A stretch of 33,340 nt of DNA from a virus. The notes beneath the pieces are model-generated. The model ran no database searches and was not told the origin of the DNA. It saw only the letters and a list, made by a program, of their open reading frames with translations. Position numbers and translations under genes: made by a program. The stretch is taken from positions 1-33,340 of IMG/VR virus record IMGVR_UViG_3300000553_003777. The stretch is one strand, 5' to 3'. Positions 5,315 through 12,216 of the stretch are shown piece by piece; position 1 is the first letter of the stretch; every line of letters begins with the position of its first letter.

Positions 5315-5455
5315 ATGATTTTACTTATAATTATTATATTAATTCAATCCATAATGAATTTAAATCTTTTGTGTTTTATGATCAGATGGTATAGAAGAAG
5401 TAAATTTGTTGGAACTCCTAGTCTTAGAACAAAGAAAGTAACTGGTTTATACTAA
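5315..5455 (+). CDS. Small single-span membrane protein
   Basis: A 46-residue ORF beginning MILLIIIILIQSIMNLNL, a clear hydrophobic transmembrane helix, followed by a basic tail (IRWYRRSKF) ending KKVTGLY. It starts two bases after the FN3 stop and ends at a strong terminator, so both form one unit. The positive-inside rule would place the tail in the cytoplasm. Holin or regulatory roles are possible, but nothing here decides. Confidence 0.6.
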   Translation: MILLIIIILIQSIMNLNLLCFMIRWYRRSKFVGTPSLRTKKVTGLY

Positions 5456-5478
5456 AAGGACGAAAGTCCTTTTTTTTT
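5454..5478 (+). terminator. Intrinsic terminator
   Basis: AAAGGAC/GTCCTTT around a GAAA tetraloop, followed by a long T-run. It lies between the plus-strand FN3 unit and the convergent minus-strand gene ending at 5482. Confidence 0.88.
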
Positions 5479-5481
5479 GTT

Positions 5482-5679
5482 TTAGTCTTCCTTATGTGCT
5501 GACACAATATAACCTAAATAGTTTTCATCCTCAACAAAAAAGGCATACTCACTCTTGGTCATCCCTAAATAATCACATAATGGCAAGTCAGTAATACTGT
5601 TGTGCCATTCTTCAATGTAATCATCAATATCTGATAATATTGCATCACTGTCGATGCATTTTTTTATAAAATTAGACAT
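5482..5679 (-). CDS. Small acidic protein, unknown function
   Basis: 65 residues: MSNFIKKCIDSDAILSDIDD, then EEWHNSITDLPLCDYLGMTK followed by SEYAFFVEDENYLGYIV. The LxxYLGMTxxEYxxFxED pattern recurs in small phage proteins, where short helical domains dominate, but I cannot assign a function. It is the last gene of a minus-strand run with the genes at 5697 and 6158. Confidence 0.6.
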   Translation of the reverse strand: MSNFIKKCIDSDAILSDIDDYIEEWHNSITDLPLCDYLGMTKSEYAFFVEDENYLGYIVSAHKED

Positions 5680-5696
5680 CCGATTTTCTCCTTCTT

Positions 5697-6161
5697 TTAA
5701 AGATTATATTTTTTTGAGATGATAAAACTTTCTAATGTTTCTAAGATTTCGTTTTTATCATTTAATAAAAAAAATAAACATAAATTTCTCGGATTTTGAT
5801 TTGTGATATATTCGCTTAAAGCTTCACTCACGAAATTAAAAAAATCGAGAGATGTATCCTTAAAACTATCCTTAAATATATATATAAACATTGAAACATT
5901 ATCATCTTCTATTTGAAGTATTATTTGTAATAATCTTCCTAAAATTTTATCACTGTAATGAATTTTTATTGAACCATCATCATTAAAATATCTTCTAACA
6001 ATGCCGCTTGATCGTTTTTGGTATGATAGAGTATAACCGTCTATATCTTTAATTTCAATAATAATATCTTCAAGTTTTCTGCTAAAATCTCGTAAAATAT
6101 GATTAACTGCAATTGGATCAGTGTGTTTTATTGCATATTCAAATAATTTTAAATATTTCAT
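5697..6161 (-). CDS. CTS-like/KYNL cassette protein
   Basis: 154 residues, beginning MKYLKLFEYAIKHTDP and ending FIISKKYNL. Its first 27 bases are identical to those of the upstream neighbour at 6158-6496, while the bodies are unrelated, so the start region behaves as a shared module. The middle is rich in aliphatic residues and acidic turns (IILQIEDDNVSMFIYIF). Its ATG overlaps the TGA of the previous gene (ATGA). A T4-type capsid targeting role for the N-terminus is inferred; the body is unrecognised. Confidence 0.75.
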   Translation of the reverse strand: MKYLKLFEYAIKHTDPIAVNHILRDFSRKLEDIIIEIKDIDGYTLSYQKRSSGIVRRYFNDDGSIKIHYSDKILGRLLQIILQIEDDNVSMFIYIFKDSFKDTSLDFFNFVSEALSEYITNQNPRNLCLFFLLNDKNEILETLESFIISKKYNL

Positions 6162-6496
6162 AAGTTATATTTATTTGCTAATTTTTCAAGTTCAATTTCT
6201 TTAACCTTTTCTTCGTATTCCTTTCTGCTAAATGGTCCTGATATGAAATCTGTATGAACATCAAATTCTCTTTCTATAGCTCGATGTTCTATTTCATCAT
6301 CTGTTATTCTATAATCAACTTTAAAATGTGGAATATAACCCCGATAAACAATCCCTTGCTCTGGTTCGCTCTGAACAATAATTTTACCATAAATATTATA
6401 AATCCAATCATATTGAGGTTGATTATATGCTAGTATGACCAAATCACCATTTCGATATTCGTGATATTTATATTCAAATAATTTTAAATATTTCAT
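6158..6496 (-). CDS. CTS-like/KYNL cassette protein
   Basis: 112 residues, beginning MKYLKLFEYKYHEYRNGDLV and ending ELEKLANKYNL. After the shared start, the segment YRNGDLVILAY...YGKIIVQSEPEQG resembles a small SH3-like barrel; this is only an impression. A TATATATA box lies immediately upstream (6502-6509 on this strand). It is first in the minus-strand run of three genes. Confidence 0.75.
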   Translation of the reverse strand: MKYLKLFEYKYHEYRNGDLVILAYNQPQYDWIYNIYGKIIVQSEPEQGIVYRGYIPHFKVDYRITDDEIEHRAIEREFDVHTDFISGPFSRKEYEEKVKEIELEKLANKYNL

Positions 6497-6548
6497 TCAT
6501 TTATATATAATTTTTTTTATATCAAAATAAATAATTATATTTGTAAAT

Positions 6549-7262
6549 ATGACGAGATTCGAAGACTATTTTAACCAACAAATTAAAAATTTTAATGAAT
6601 ATCATTCTAATTTATTAAAGGAAACAACAGAAGATGATATACATAAAATAAGGACTACCATTAAGCGATTGAAATCATTTAATATCCTTTTAGATGGTTT
6701 ACTTTTCAGACAAAAAGATTTTCCGACTGAACTAAATAATTTATTTCATTTGGCAGGTGAAATCAGGGACATTCAAATTCAACAAAAAATTCTTGAAGAT
6801 TACGATGATGGATATAAAAATTATCTTCTTTTTATGTATGAGGATAAGGTATCCAAATTTCAGATTAAAGAAAGTTTTGAAAAGGAAATTCAGCACCTAA
6901 CAGATAAATTAAATTTAGTGGAAGATTATCATATTGATGAACAAGCAATTATAAATATAAAGGTTTATATTGAATTGAGTTATAATGATATTCGTAATAT
7001 GATTAAAGATATTTCACCTGAAAATTTACATGAAATAAGAAAGAAGATTAAAAGAGTTTATTACACACTTTTAATATTGGATGATTTAACTGATATTGAT
7101 AAATTAGATTTGATACAGGATAAAATTGGATTGTGGCACGATTGTGATGTTACAATTGAAAATATCAGAAATTTTGATAATAATTTACATATAATCAAAT
7201 CTTTAAAAAAGAAAAGAGATTCACTTTATGATGAATCTCTTGAATTGATTAAATCGTTTTAA
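6549..7262 (+). CDS. CHAD domain protein
   Basis: 237 residues with two halves that each carry the CHAD signature of conserved basic residues on helices: DDIHKIRTTIKRLKS (about 29-43, with H32, R35, K39, R40) and NLHEIRKKIKRV (159-170, with H161, R164, K168, R169). Helix motifs LAGEIRDIQ (68-76) and GLWHDCDV (194-201) match the family's second conserved helix. CHAD domains are alpha-helical, bind inorganic polyphosphate and often sit with polyphosphate enzymes. None is next to this gene, and a free-standing CHAD protein in a phage is unusual. Its last bases overlap the convergent gene at 7259. Confidence 0.82.
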   Translation: MTRFEDYFNQQIKNFNEYHSNLLKETTEDDIHKIRTTIKRLKSFNILLDGLLFRQKDFPTELNNLFHLAGEIRDIQIQQKILEDYDDGYKNYLLFMYEDKVSKFQIKESFEKEIQHLTDKLNLVEDYHIDEQAIINIKVYIELSYNDIRNMIKDISPENLHEIRKKIKRVYYTLLILDDLTDIDKLDLIQDKIGLWHDCDVTIENIRNFDNNLHIIKSLKKKRDSLYDESLELIKSF

Positions 7263-7501
7263 TATCTACTGATTAAGTTGTTTAAGATATTGTCAAATGA
7301 CATATCGTAATCTGTGTCTCCTTCTGCGTCTGGATGTCCATTTCTAGAACACCAAGCATAAAATTGTTCTTCTAAATCTGCAACAATTTCTCCGACTTTT
7401 GTTTTTGCTTCATCAAATTCAGGAGAATCTTGAAATCCCATTTCAACATCTTCTATTGGTGCTGATTCGTTAATAACATTAAAATTTTTTACATGTTTCA
7501 T
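7259..7501 (-). CDS. Small acidic protein with CTS-like N-terminus
   Basis: I prefer the second ATG (MKHVKNFNVINESAPIED, 80 residues) over one three codons upstream because it matches the start of the gene at 8424 (MKHVKDFKINES) and the window-wide N-terminal motif. The rest is acidic and helical, ending FDNILNNLISRY. It could be an internal head protein. It is convergent with and overlaps the CHAD gene by four bases. Confidence 0.7.
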   Translation of the reverse strand: MKHVKNFNVINESAPIEDVEMGFQDSPEFDEAKTKVGEIVADLEEQFYAWCSRNGHPDAEGDTDYDMSFDNILNNLISRY

Positions 7502-7643
7502 AATCGGCAATTATTTTTTAGTATATATTAATATTTTTAACGAATTTTTCTTTTCTTTTATATTTGTTCAAATACCAAGTATTTTTTTGGCAGTTATTTT
7601 ACGCGGGGCATGACAGCAGTTTAAAAATCTAAAATTTCATTTA

Positions 7644-7987
7644 TCATAGAATAATAATCAGTTTATTGGTTTTTACATATTCTGATTTATTGGAATATCC
7701 AAATGTACCTGATGGTTTACCAGTTCCTGTTGAACTATAGGATTCAAAAACTGGCAATTTATCACCATAAATGTGAATTTGATTTTTGTCATTAATTAAT
7801 CTTTGTAATTTTTCAAGATTTGTTTTGATGTCTTGATCATGAAGACTTTGAATTTTCAATTTTCTAAGTCCTTTTAGGTCAAAATTAAAGATCCAATCAT
7901 GTTGGGTTTTTTTATTTCTGAAAAACTTAATAGAAAATTTATCGTTTCTTGATTGTAAAAAGTTGTACTATTCAATCCAATATACAT
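7644..7987 (-). pseudogene. Split small gene, unknown function
   Basis: An ATG at 7987 reads MYIGLNSTTF, and a second frame, open from about 7967 to 7644 without an ATG, reads NDKFSIKFFRNKKTQHDWIF and continues to KSEYVKTNKLIIIL. One base change at the five-base homopolymer at 7957-7961 joins them into about 114 residues. The second frame looks protein-like (amphipathic, few rare residues), so it is likely a real gene with a frameshift or an assembly indel. Function unknown. Confidence 0.45.
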
Positions 7988-8094
7988 ATAATTATAATTA
8001 TTTTTTATAAAATATGTAGTTATTTTTATATGATTGGTTGCCTAAAAAGTTAAAAAAAAGATGATTCACTTTATGATCTTCACATTTTTCTAAT

Positions 8095-8424
8095 TTAGAT
8101 GTCATGTTTTTCTGGATCATATGGTTCTGCTGAATAAGCTAGCCAACTTTCTCGTTCTTGATTATAGATTTCCTCTGCTATTTCCTCGTCAACATTATCT
8201 TCTTCCATAATTTCATCTATTGTTCTTAACCCGTGTAATCCTACATAGGATTCATAATCTTCACAAGCTTTTTCCCAAGCGTAAGTATTTGCTTCATCTT
8301 CATCCTTAGCATCAATAATTTCAAAATTATTTGCTCCACCAAAACCACCACCTAATCCATAAGAAATGAACCATTTACCTTGTTCTATTGATTCATTAAT
8401 TTTAAAATCTTTTACATGTTTCAT
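8095..8424 (-). CDS. Small acidic protein with CTS-like N-terminus
   Basis: 109 residues, starting MKHVKDFKINESIEQGKWF. The segment WFISYGLGGGFGGANNFEII, then an alanine-, aspartate- and glutamate-rich helix (KDEDEANTYAWEKACEDYES), resembles a family of small phage proteins I have seen without known function. The start closely matches the gene at 7501. Its acidic, glycine-loop composition would fit a soluble head-internal or regulatory protein. Confidence 0.72.
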   Translation of the reverse strand: MKHVKDFKINESIEQGKWFISYGLGGGFGGANNFEIIDAKDEDEANTYAWEKACEDYESYVGLHGLRTIDEIMEEDNVDEEIAEEIYNQERESWLAYSAEPYDPEKHDI

Positions 8425-8476
8425 ATTTTTGTATTATTTTTAAACTTTTCTAAGAAATTTTTTATTTTTGTTTCTG

Positions 8477-8522
8477 AAAACATTTTGATTTTTAATTCTA
8501 TAGAAGTCAAAATGTTTTTTTA
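8477..8522. terminator. Long hairpin, probable terminator
   Basis: AAAACATTTTGA (8477-8488) pairs perfectly with TCAAAATGTTTT (8507-8518), followed by T's on the plus strand. On the minus strand it lies between the split gene at 8527-8711 and the gene at 8095-8424 and could end the upstream minus-strand transcript. Confidence 0.6.
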
Positions 8523-8526
8523 TCTT

Positions 8527-8711
8527 TCATTCTTGCATTTTTAACTTTCTTAAATTCTTCAATGACAGATGATAGTAATAAACGCCATAATATTCATCTT
8601 TAAGTTTTTCAATTTCAGGAATTTTATTTAGAAAATTTCTAATCGGGTTTACATTGTTTTTGAGGTATTCATATCTGAATCATAATAACCTTTTAATATT
8701 GCAAAGTACAT
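8527..8711 (-). pseudogene. Split small gene, unknown function
   Basis: ATG at 8711 reads MYFAILKGYYDSDM and then leaves frame. A shift of one base near 8665 restores EYLKNNVNPIRNFLNKIPEI, then KLKDEYYGVYYYHLSLKNLR and KLKMQE to a stop at 8527, giving about 61 residues. A TATATATA box (8725-8732) lies 13 bases upstream, as for intact genes, which argues that this was or is expressed. Function unknown. Confidence 0.45.
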
Positions 8712-8737
8712 AATAGTTTTCTTTTATATATAAAATT

Positions 8738-9532
8738 TTAGATAATAGGTTGTCCTAAAAAGTAATGATTTCTTTTTGAAATTTTTATATCACTTTCATA
8801 AGATTCCTTATCAAATAATAATATAGTTTGCGAACCCCATACAAAATAACCTAATTTATCTGCTATTTCTATTGTGTCACCTTTTTTAACGAGAAAATTG
8901 AAATCTTGAATTGCAGATTCACCAACTAATAGCATATAAACTGGTTTCTTTTCGGTTTCAAATTCTAAGAACCAGAGAGTATTTTTACCAAATAAACCTA
9001 ATTTTTTATCGACTGGAATTGCTCTTTTTAATTTACCAGAAATTGGCGAATGAATATTATGATAATAACTCACCAGAAGTTTCATATTAACGAACCAATA
9101 GTTTTCATCAACTCCTAAATTTTTAAGATCCTGAGCAACCTGAGTAGTGGATTTTTTCAATCTAATGATGCTTGAGGTATCTTTAACTTGTCCTATAGAT
9201 TCAATATTACATTCGTTAGGAATTATAATTTGAGATTTTTTTGCTTGTTTTTTAATTTCTTTGAATTTATCTGGTACTATACTTCTATTAAAAAAGTCCA
9301 TAAAGTTCTCATAGTCATTGATAAACCATTCTTGATGGACTTCTGATGTCTTCATCCTCCAAAATTTGTTATTTTTTGCGTCTTTCGACTTGAAACACTC
9401 TATTAAATTTTGTATATTTTCAGTACCTATTTCCTTGTATTTCACATATTTAAGTTTTGAAAGTATGTATCTCTCGTTTGCCCTAATAGATACTAATTTA
9501 AATAACTCTTCGAGGATTTTTTCATCATTCAT
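8738..9532 (-). CDS. psd: Phosphatidylserine decarboxylase-like protein
   Basis: 264 residues with the order of motifs of phosphatidylserine decarboxylase, the pyruvoyl enzyme that makes phosphatidylethanolamine: DFFNRS (79-84), YYHNIHSP (156-163, family YHxxHSP) and YFVWGSQTILLF (229-240), which contains the Gly233-Ser234 bond where the proenzyme cleaves itself. The conserved PADG motif that supplies the Asp of the self-cleavage triad reads PNEC (105-108), so Asp is replaced by Glu or lost; activity may be altered. No N-terminal membrane helix is obvious, and it is shorter than E. coli Psd (322). It starts 4 bases after the stop of the DUF3326 gene, so the two are co-transcribed. Confidence 0.85.
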   Translation of the reverse strand: MNDEKILEELFKLVSIRANERYILSKLKYVKYKEIGTENIQNLIECFKSKDAKNNKFWRMKTSEVHQEWFINDYENFMDFFNRSIVPDKFKEIKKQAKKSQIIIPNECNIESIGQVKDTSSIIRLKKSTTQVAQDLKNLGVDENYWFVNMKLLVSYYHNIHSPISGKLKRAIPVDKKLGLFGKNTLWFLEFETEKKPVYMLLVGESAIQDFNFLVKKGDTIEIADKLGYFVWGSQTILLFDKESYESDIKISKRNHYFLGQPII

Positions 9533-9536
9533 TTCA

Positions 9537-10814
9537 TTAATTTATTATTTTTGTCGGACCAATTGGTCTGTTTAAGGAATAAGGACTTATTCCTGATTTT
9601 AAAGCCACAAGGATTCCTGCTGCTTCTAAATAATTTTTTGCTTTAAAGAATTGATTTTTATTCCAAGGCAATAATGAAAGATCATTTTTCATTAAATTTG
9701 TTTCATCTTCAATTGCTATAACTGGAATATTTTGTTCTAATGCAGAAATTAATGGTAAACCTATACATCTATCTGGTGTTACTAATGCACTTATATTTCT
9801 ATTTGTAATAACACCAGGTTGGCTTACGGGCTCAACAATTCTTGGTGATTGATACATACCTTTGATTGTGCAAAATAGTTCTGTTGTAGATAATATTTCG
9901 GGAGTTTTTCTAGGATCAATAATTTCAAATGGATATTCTAAAAACATTTTTTCTAAAACTGGTGCGTGAGCACAAGGTACATCATAAAGATTTGATATTG
10001 TATGTGTGAGTAGCGCTTCCGCAGATCCCCAAGGATTAGCAAGGTTTTTATCATTACTATAATAATTATCTAATAATTCTTGTGTATCACCATCTAACAA
10101 TGTATATAAAATAAATGAATCATAATTATCTTTATGTTGTTCAATGATATTTGTTAATTTTTCAAGTTTGTTTATCTTACCTGTTGCCATACCGAGTTCA
10201 TTATAAAATATTTCATAATAAGGTGTATCACTCAATTCAATAACATCTATTTCACAACCAAGTGTCACTCTTGCAGCTGATGCCATATTAATAGGACGAA
10301 AGTTATGATAATGATTACTGGTGTTGGTATCAAAAATTAAAAGAATTTTGTTCATTTTAGTTGGTGCAAGTCCAATAGTACCCATCATAAATCTATTTAA
10401 TATACTGCCTTCGACATAAAGGGTATTTGTTGTCATTTCATTTATATCTGCAGCATTTACAACATTTGGATGTGTAATCAAGGTGTCAGCAACATTACCA
10501 AGAAGTCTTGCTGATGGATTACCATCACCAGAATTACCACCTACATCTGCTCTAATACCTGTTGGAATAATTTGAACCACATTAAATGTAGTTTCATCTT
10601 TAATTTTTATTGGATTGAACTCGAATATATTCTTATATTGATGATTACCAATATTTTCTATTTCAGCATATTCACATTCTATATTATTATTTTTATAATC
10701 TATAATAGCAAATCTTGAAATATTTCTATTTTTAAAAAATTCTTTTAATCTATTAAAATTTCCTTTTGAATTAAAAGAAAATGTTACTTTTTCATTTTTC
10801 TGTGAAACTTCCAT
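9537..10814 (-). CDS. DUF3326 family protein
   Basis: 425 residues. The core (about residues 78-420) matches the DUF3326 family as I remember it: VVQIIPTGIRADVGGNSGDG, then ARLLGNVADTLITHPNVVN (followed by AAD), then NTLYVEGSILNRFMMG and, near the end, GVITNRNISALVTPD. The glycine-rich GGNSGD loop and THPNVVN look like a ligand site, but the biochemical role of the family is unknown to me. The first 75 residues are an extra domain. Its start overlaps the end of the split GIY-YIG gene by 23 bases, and its stop is 4 bases from the Psd-like gene, suggesting a joint function, possibly in lipid or membrane metabolism (inference). Confidence 0.75.
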   Translation of the reverse strand: MEVSQKNEKVTFSFNSKGNFNRLKEFFKNRNISRFAIIDYKNNNIECEYAEIENIGNHQYKNIFEFNPIKIKDETTFNVVQIIPTGIRADVGGNSGDGNPSARLLGNVADTLITHPNVVNAADINEMTTNTLYVEGSILNRFMMGTIGLAPTKMNKILLIFDTNTSNHYHNFRPINMASAARVTLGCEIDVIELSDTPYYEIFYNELGMATGKINKLEKLTNIIEQHKDNYDSFILYTLLDGDTQELLDNYYSNDKNLANPWGSAEALLTHTISNLYDVPCAHAPVLEKMFLEYPFEIIDPRKTPEILSTTELFCTIKGMYQSPRIVEPVSQPGVITNRNISALVTPDRCIGLPLISALEQNIPVIAIEDETNLMKNDLSLLPWNKNQFFKAKNYLEAAGILVALKSGISPYSLNRPIGPTKIIN

Positions 10815-11073
10815 CTTTATTTCTTGTTAATTTTTTTATCAATTTGTAGCCGTTGTATTCACCATTTTTTAATATGGCGGTTTTATAATCAAAAAAAGAT
10901 AATAAATTCCTATAGGAATTCATATTAATAATTTCTCCATTGGGTGCTTCTAATACATATATAACTTTTACATAACCTTTTTGAACTCCACCACTACGAT
11001 TTTGTTTCATTTTTTCTACACTTTCTTTGGAGTGTTTTTTACCAAACATACCATTTTTTTTCACCAGATGCAA
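10792..11073 (-). CDS. C-terminal part of split GIY-YIG endonuclease
   Basis: This frame continues the GIY-YIG gene: NGMFGKKHSKESVEKMKQN repeats the FGKKHSKESIEKMKN motif of the upstream part (a NUMOD3-type DNA-binding repeat), followed by EAPNGEIINMNSYRNLLSFF and a C-terminal helical module typical of NUMOD1. The two frames meet at a run of eight A's (11054-11061). Its independent start is doubtful, so it should be read as the tail of 11039-11503. It overlaps the DUF3326 start. Confidence 0.6.
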   Translation of the reverse strand: MHLVKKNGMFGKKHSKESVEKMKQNRSGGVQKGYVKVIYVLEAPNGEIINMNSYRNLLSFFDYKTAILKNGEYNGYKLIKKLTRNKDGSFTEK

Positions 11074-11503
11074 TACCTTTATGAGAATTTTTCATTTTTT
11101 CTATACTTTCTTTGGAGTGTTTTTTACCAAAAAAATAGTTATTTTCACCTGATAATTTTTGAGATATTTTTTTAATTATTTCTGCTCTATTAGGATTATT
11201 TGTGTATGTATCACCACCCTCTCCACCAGTAGAAATATTATAACCGTTAGGCAATAAGGATTTTAATTTTTTTATCCAATATTTCTCTCTTTCCCACATT
11301 TCTTCAAATGTTTTACATTTCTCAATTTCTGATATTTCAAAATTTTCTATGCCATATTTTTTAAAGGCTGAGTATAACGGTCTATTCTCGTTATATTTTG
11401 ATCTTTTTATATGTTTGATAAGTCTTGTGTTGATATCTTTTTCGTTTGTCATACCAACATAAATTTTATGATTAATCTTATTCTCTATCTTATAAATAAA
11501 CAT
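11039..11503 (-). CDS. GIY-YIG homing endonuclease, N-terminal part
   Basis: 154 residues with the GIY-YIG catalytic fold: MFIYKIENKINHKIYVGMT (the paired Y...YVG), R and H in NTRLIKHIKRSKYNENRP, and E in EEMWEREKYWIKKL. NGYNISTGGEGG follows, then a NUMOD3 motif (FGKKHSKESIEKMKN). The frame ends just after GEKK at a run of eight A's; a one-base shift continues into 10792-11073 for a total of about 236 residues. Homing endonucleases of this family cut a neighbouring gene; the site could be in the DUF3326 gene whose start it overlaps. Confidence 0.8.
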   Translation of the reverse strand: MFIYKIENKINHKIYVGMTNEKDINTRLIKHIKRSKYNENRPLYSAFKKYGIENFEISEIEKCKTFEEMWEREKYWIKKLKSLLPNGYNISTGGEGGDTYTNNPNRAEIIKKISQKLSGENNYFFGKKHSKESIEKMKNSHKGIASGEKKWYVW

Positions 11504-11590
11504 TCTTATACTTAAAATTTTTTATTATATATTATATTTTCAAGTTCATTTTTGTTAAAAACACTCGTTCAAAAATAGAAAAAACTGATA

Positions 11591-11610
11591 TTTTTATATA
11601 AATATATAAG
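11591..11610 (+). promoter_or_regulatory. Late-type promoter candidate before the RNA block
   Basis: TTTTTATATAAATATATAAG preceded by an A-rich AAAATAGAAAAAA element, much like the sequence before 900 and before 3461. It is the only promoter-like sequence I see ahead of the structured RNAs at 11712-12006. Confidence 0.4.
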
Positions 11611-11711
11611 TAGTTGGTTTTAAATGAATTAAAAGAAATAAAAAATTATAAAAGATTTTTCAAACTTTTTTCTGGTTTTAAACTAACATTATATCCGTTC
11701 ATTGAAAAAGT

Positions 11712-11788
11712 AAAATTATTGAAGGAATACACACAGCAATCACAAAAACTTTCAAATGGTGAAACAAAAACGTATTCTGCATAATTTT
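11712..11788 (+). ncRNA. Structured RNA motif, copy 3
   Basis: Outer helix AAAATTAT/ATAATTTT (11712-11719, 11781-11788), internal loop TGAAG/TGC, inner helix GAATAC/GTATTC (11725-11730, 11772-11777), then ACACAGCAATCA and apical hairpin TTTCA/TGAAA, with ATGGTGAAACAAA as in copy 1. The outer helix shares no sequence with the other copies yet is perfectly paired. Confidence 0.78.
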
Positions 11789-11799
11789 CTTAACATATA

Positions 11800-12006
11800 C
11801 TCATAAAGAATACATTCTGCAAGTAAAACTTACAAATATGTAAACTTGAAACGCCGTGATGGGCGTAGTGTTTTAAACTTTTCTAAAGTTTTCACTATGG
11901 TTGGCTCATCACCGAAAATAAAAGGAAAGGCTAAACCGAACAAAAACTGGAAAAGAAATTTTTACCCCTGAGTTTTTTGAGAAACAAACTCTTGTATTCT
12001 GTTGAG
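11800..12006 (+). ncRNA. Structured RNA motif, copy 4 (long version)
   Basis: Outer helix CTCA/TGAG (11800-11803, 12003-12006), internal loop TAAA/TGT, inner helix GAATAC/GTATTC (11808-11813, 11994-11999), then ATTCTGCAAG. The interior is about 180 bases: a hairpin CAAGT...ACTTG with TTACA/TGTAA; a long nested hairpin GTGATG/CATCAC, TAGTG/CACTA and AACTTT/AAAGTT (about 11854-11912); and GAGTTT/AAACTC near the end. The long nested arm recalls Y RNA-like architecture. It ends about 210 bases before the Ro-like gene. Confidence 0.75.
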
Positions 12007-12012
12007 GATTTA

Positions 12013-12038
12013 GTACACTATGGTAAGGGATAGTGTGC
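12013..12038 (+). other. Stable hairpin after RNA copy 4
   Basis: GTACACTAT pairs with ATAGTGTGC (nine pairs, one G-U) around the loop GGTAAGGG. It lies between the copy 4 outer helix and the terminator and may be the 3' domain of the same RNA. Confidence 0.55.
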
Positions 12039-12044
12039 GTCTAA

Positions 12045-12084
12045 AAAATCCCAACTGAAGAAATTTAGTTGGGATTTTTTATTT
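12045..12084 (+). terminator. Intrinsic terminator of the RNA block
   Basis: AAAATCCCAACT (12045-12056) pairs with AGTTGGGATTTT (12067-12078), followed by TTATTTT. It separates the structured RNAs from the leader of the Ro-like gene and fits an RNA-only transcript ending here. Confidence 0.88.
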
Positions 12085-12143
12085 TAGGGGATGCTAATAT
12101 TCGCTATAAACAAAAGTATTAGATACTAAGCCAAAAAAGCAAA

Positions 12144-12216
12144 AAAACCTCTCAAGATTGCTAACAGCAAAAAAAGTAAATGCAATCTGAGAATAAAAAA
12201 CAAACAAGGAGGTTTT
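12144..12216 (+). promoter_or_regulatory. Leader able to hide the Shine-Dalgarno of the Ro-like gene
   Basis: The gene at 12217 has a strong Shine-Dalgarno (AAGGAGG), rare in this window. Upstream, AAAACCT (12144-12150) is complementary to AGGTTTT (12210-12216), enclosing a hairpin CTC-AGATTGC/GCAATCT-GAG (12151-12161, 12182-12191, one bulged A). Closed, this fold covers the ribosome site and reaches the start codon, so translation could be controlled by a protein, by RNA or by temperature. Confidence 0.55.

Noticed and set aside
6536-6543. TAnnTTTG promoter for the CHAD gene
   Set aside because: TATATTTG is only 5 bases from the ATG, so transcription would start at or after the start codon; likely chance.
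7600-7618. G+C-rich patch as a possible attachment site
   Set aside because: A short patch only; no repeat of it is seen elsewhere and no integrase is present.
11911-11942. Bacterial Y RNA motif GNCGAANG in RNA copy 4
   Set aside because: CCGAA occurs twice but neither copy fits the full motif as I recall it, so I do not call the RNA a Y RNA on sequence grounds.
11712-12006. CRISPR array or simple direct repeats
   Set aside because: The repeated parts are helix arms with differing outer sequences, not identical repeats separated by spacers of constant length.
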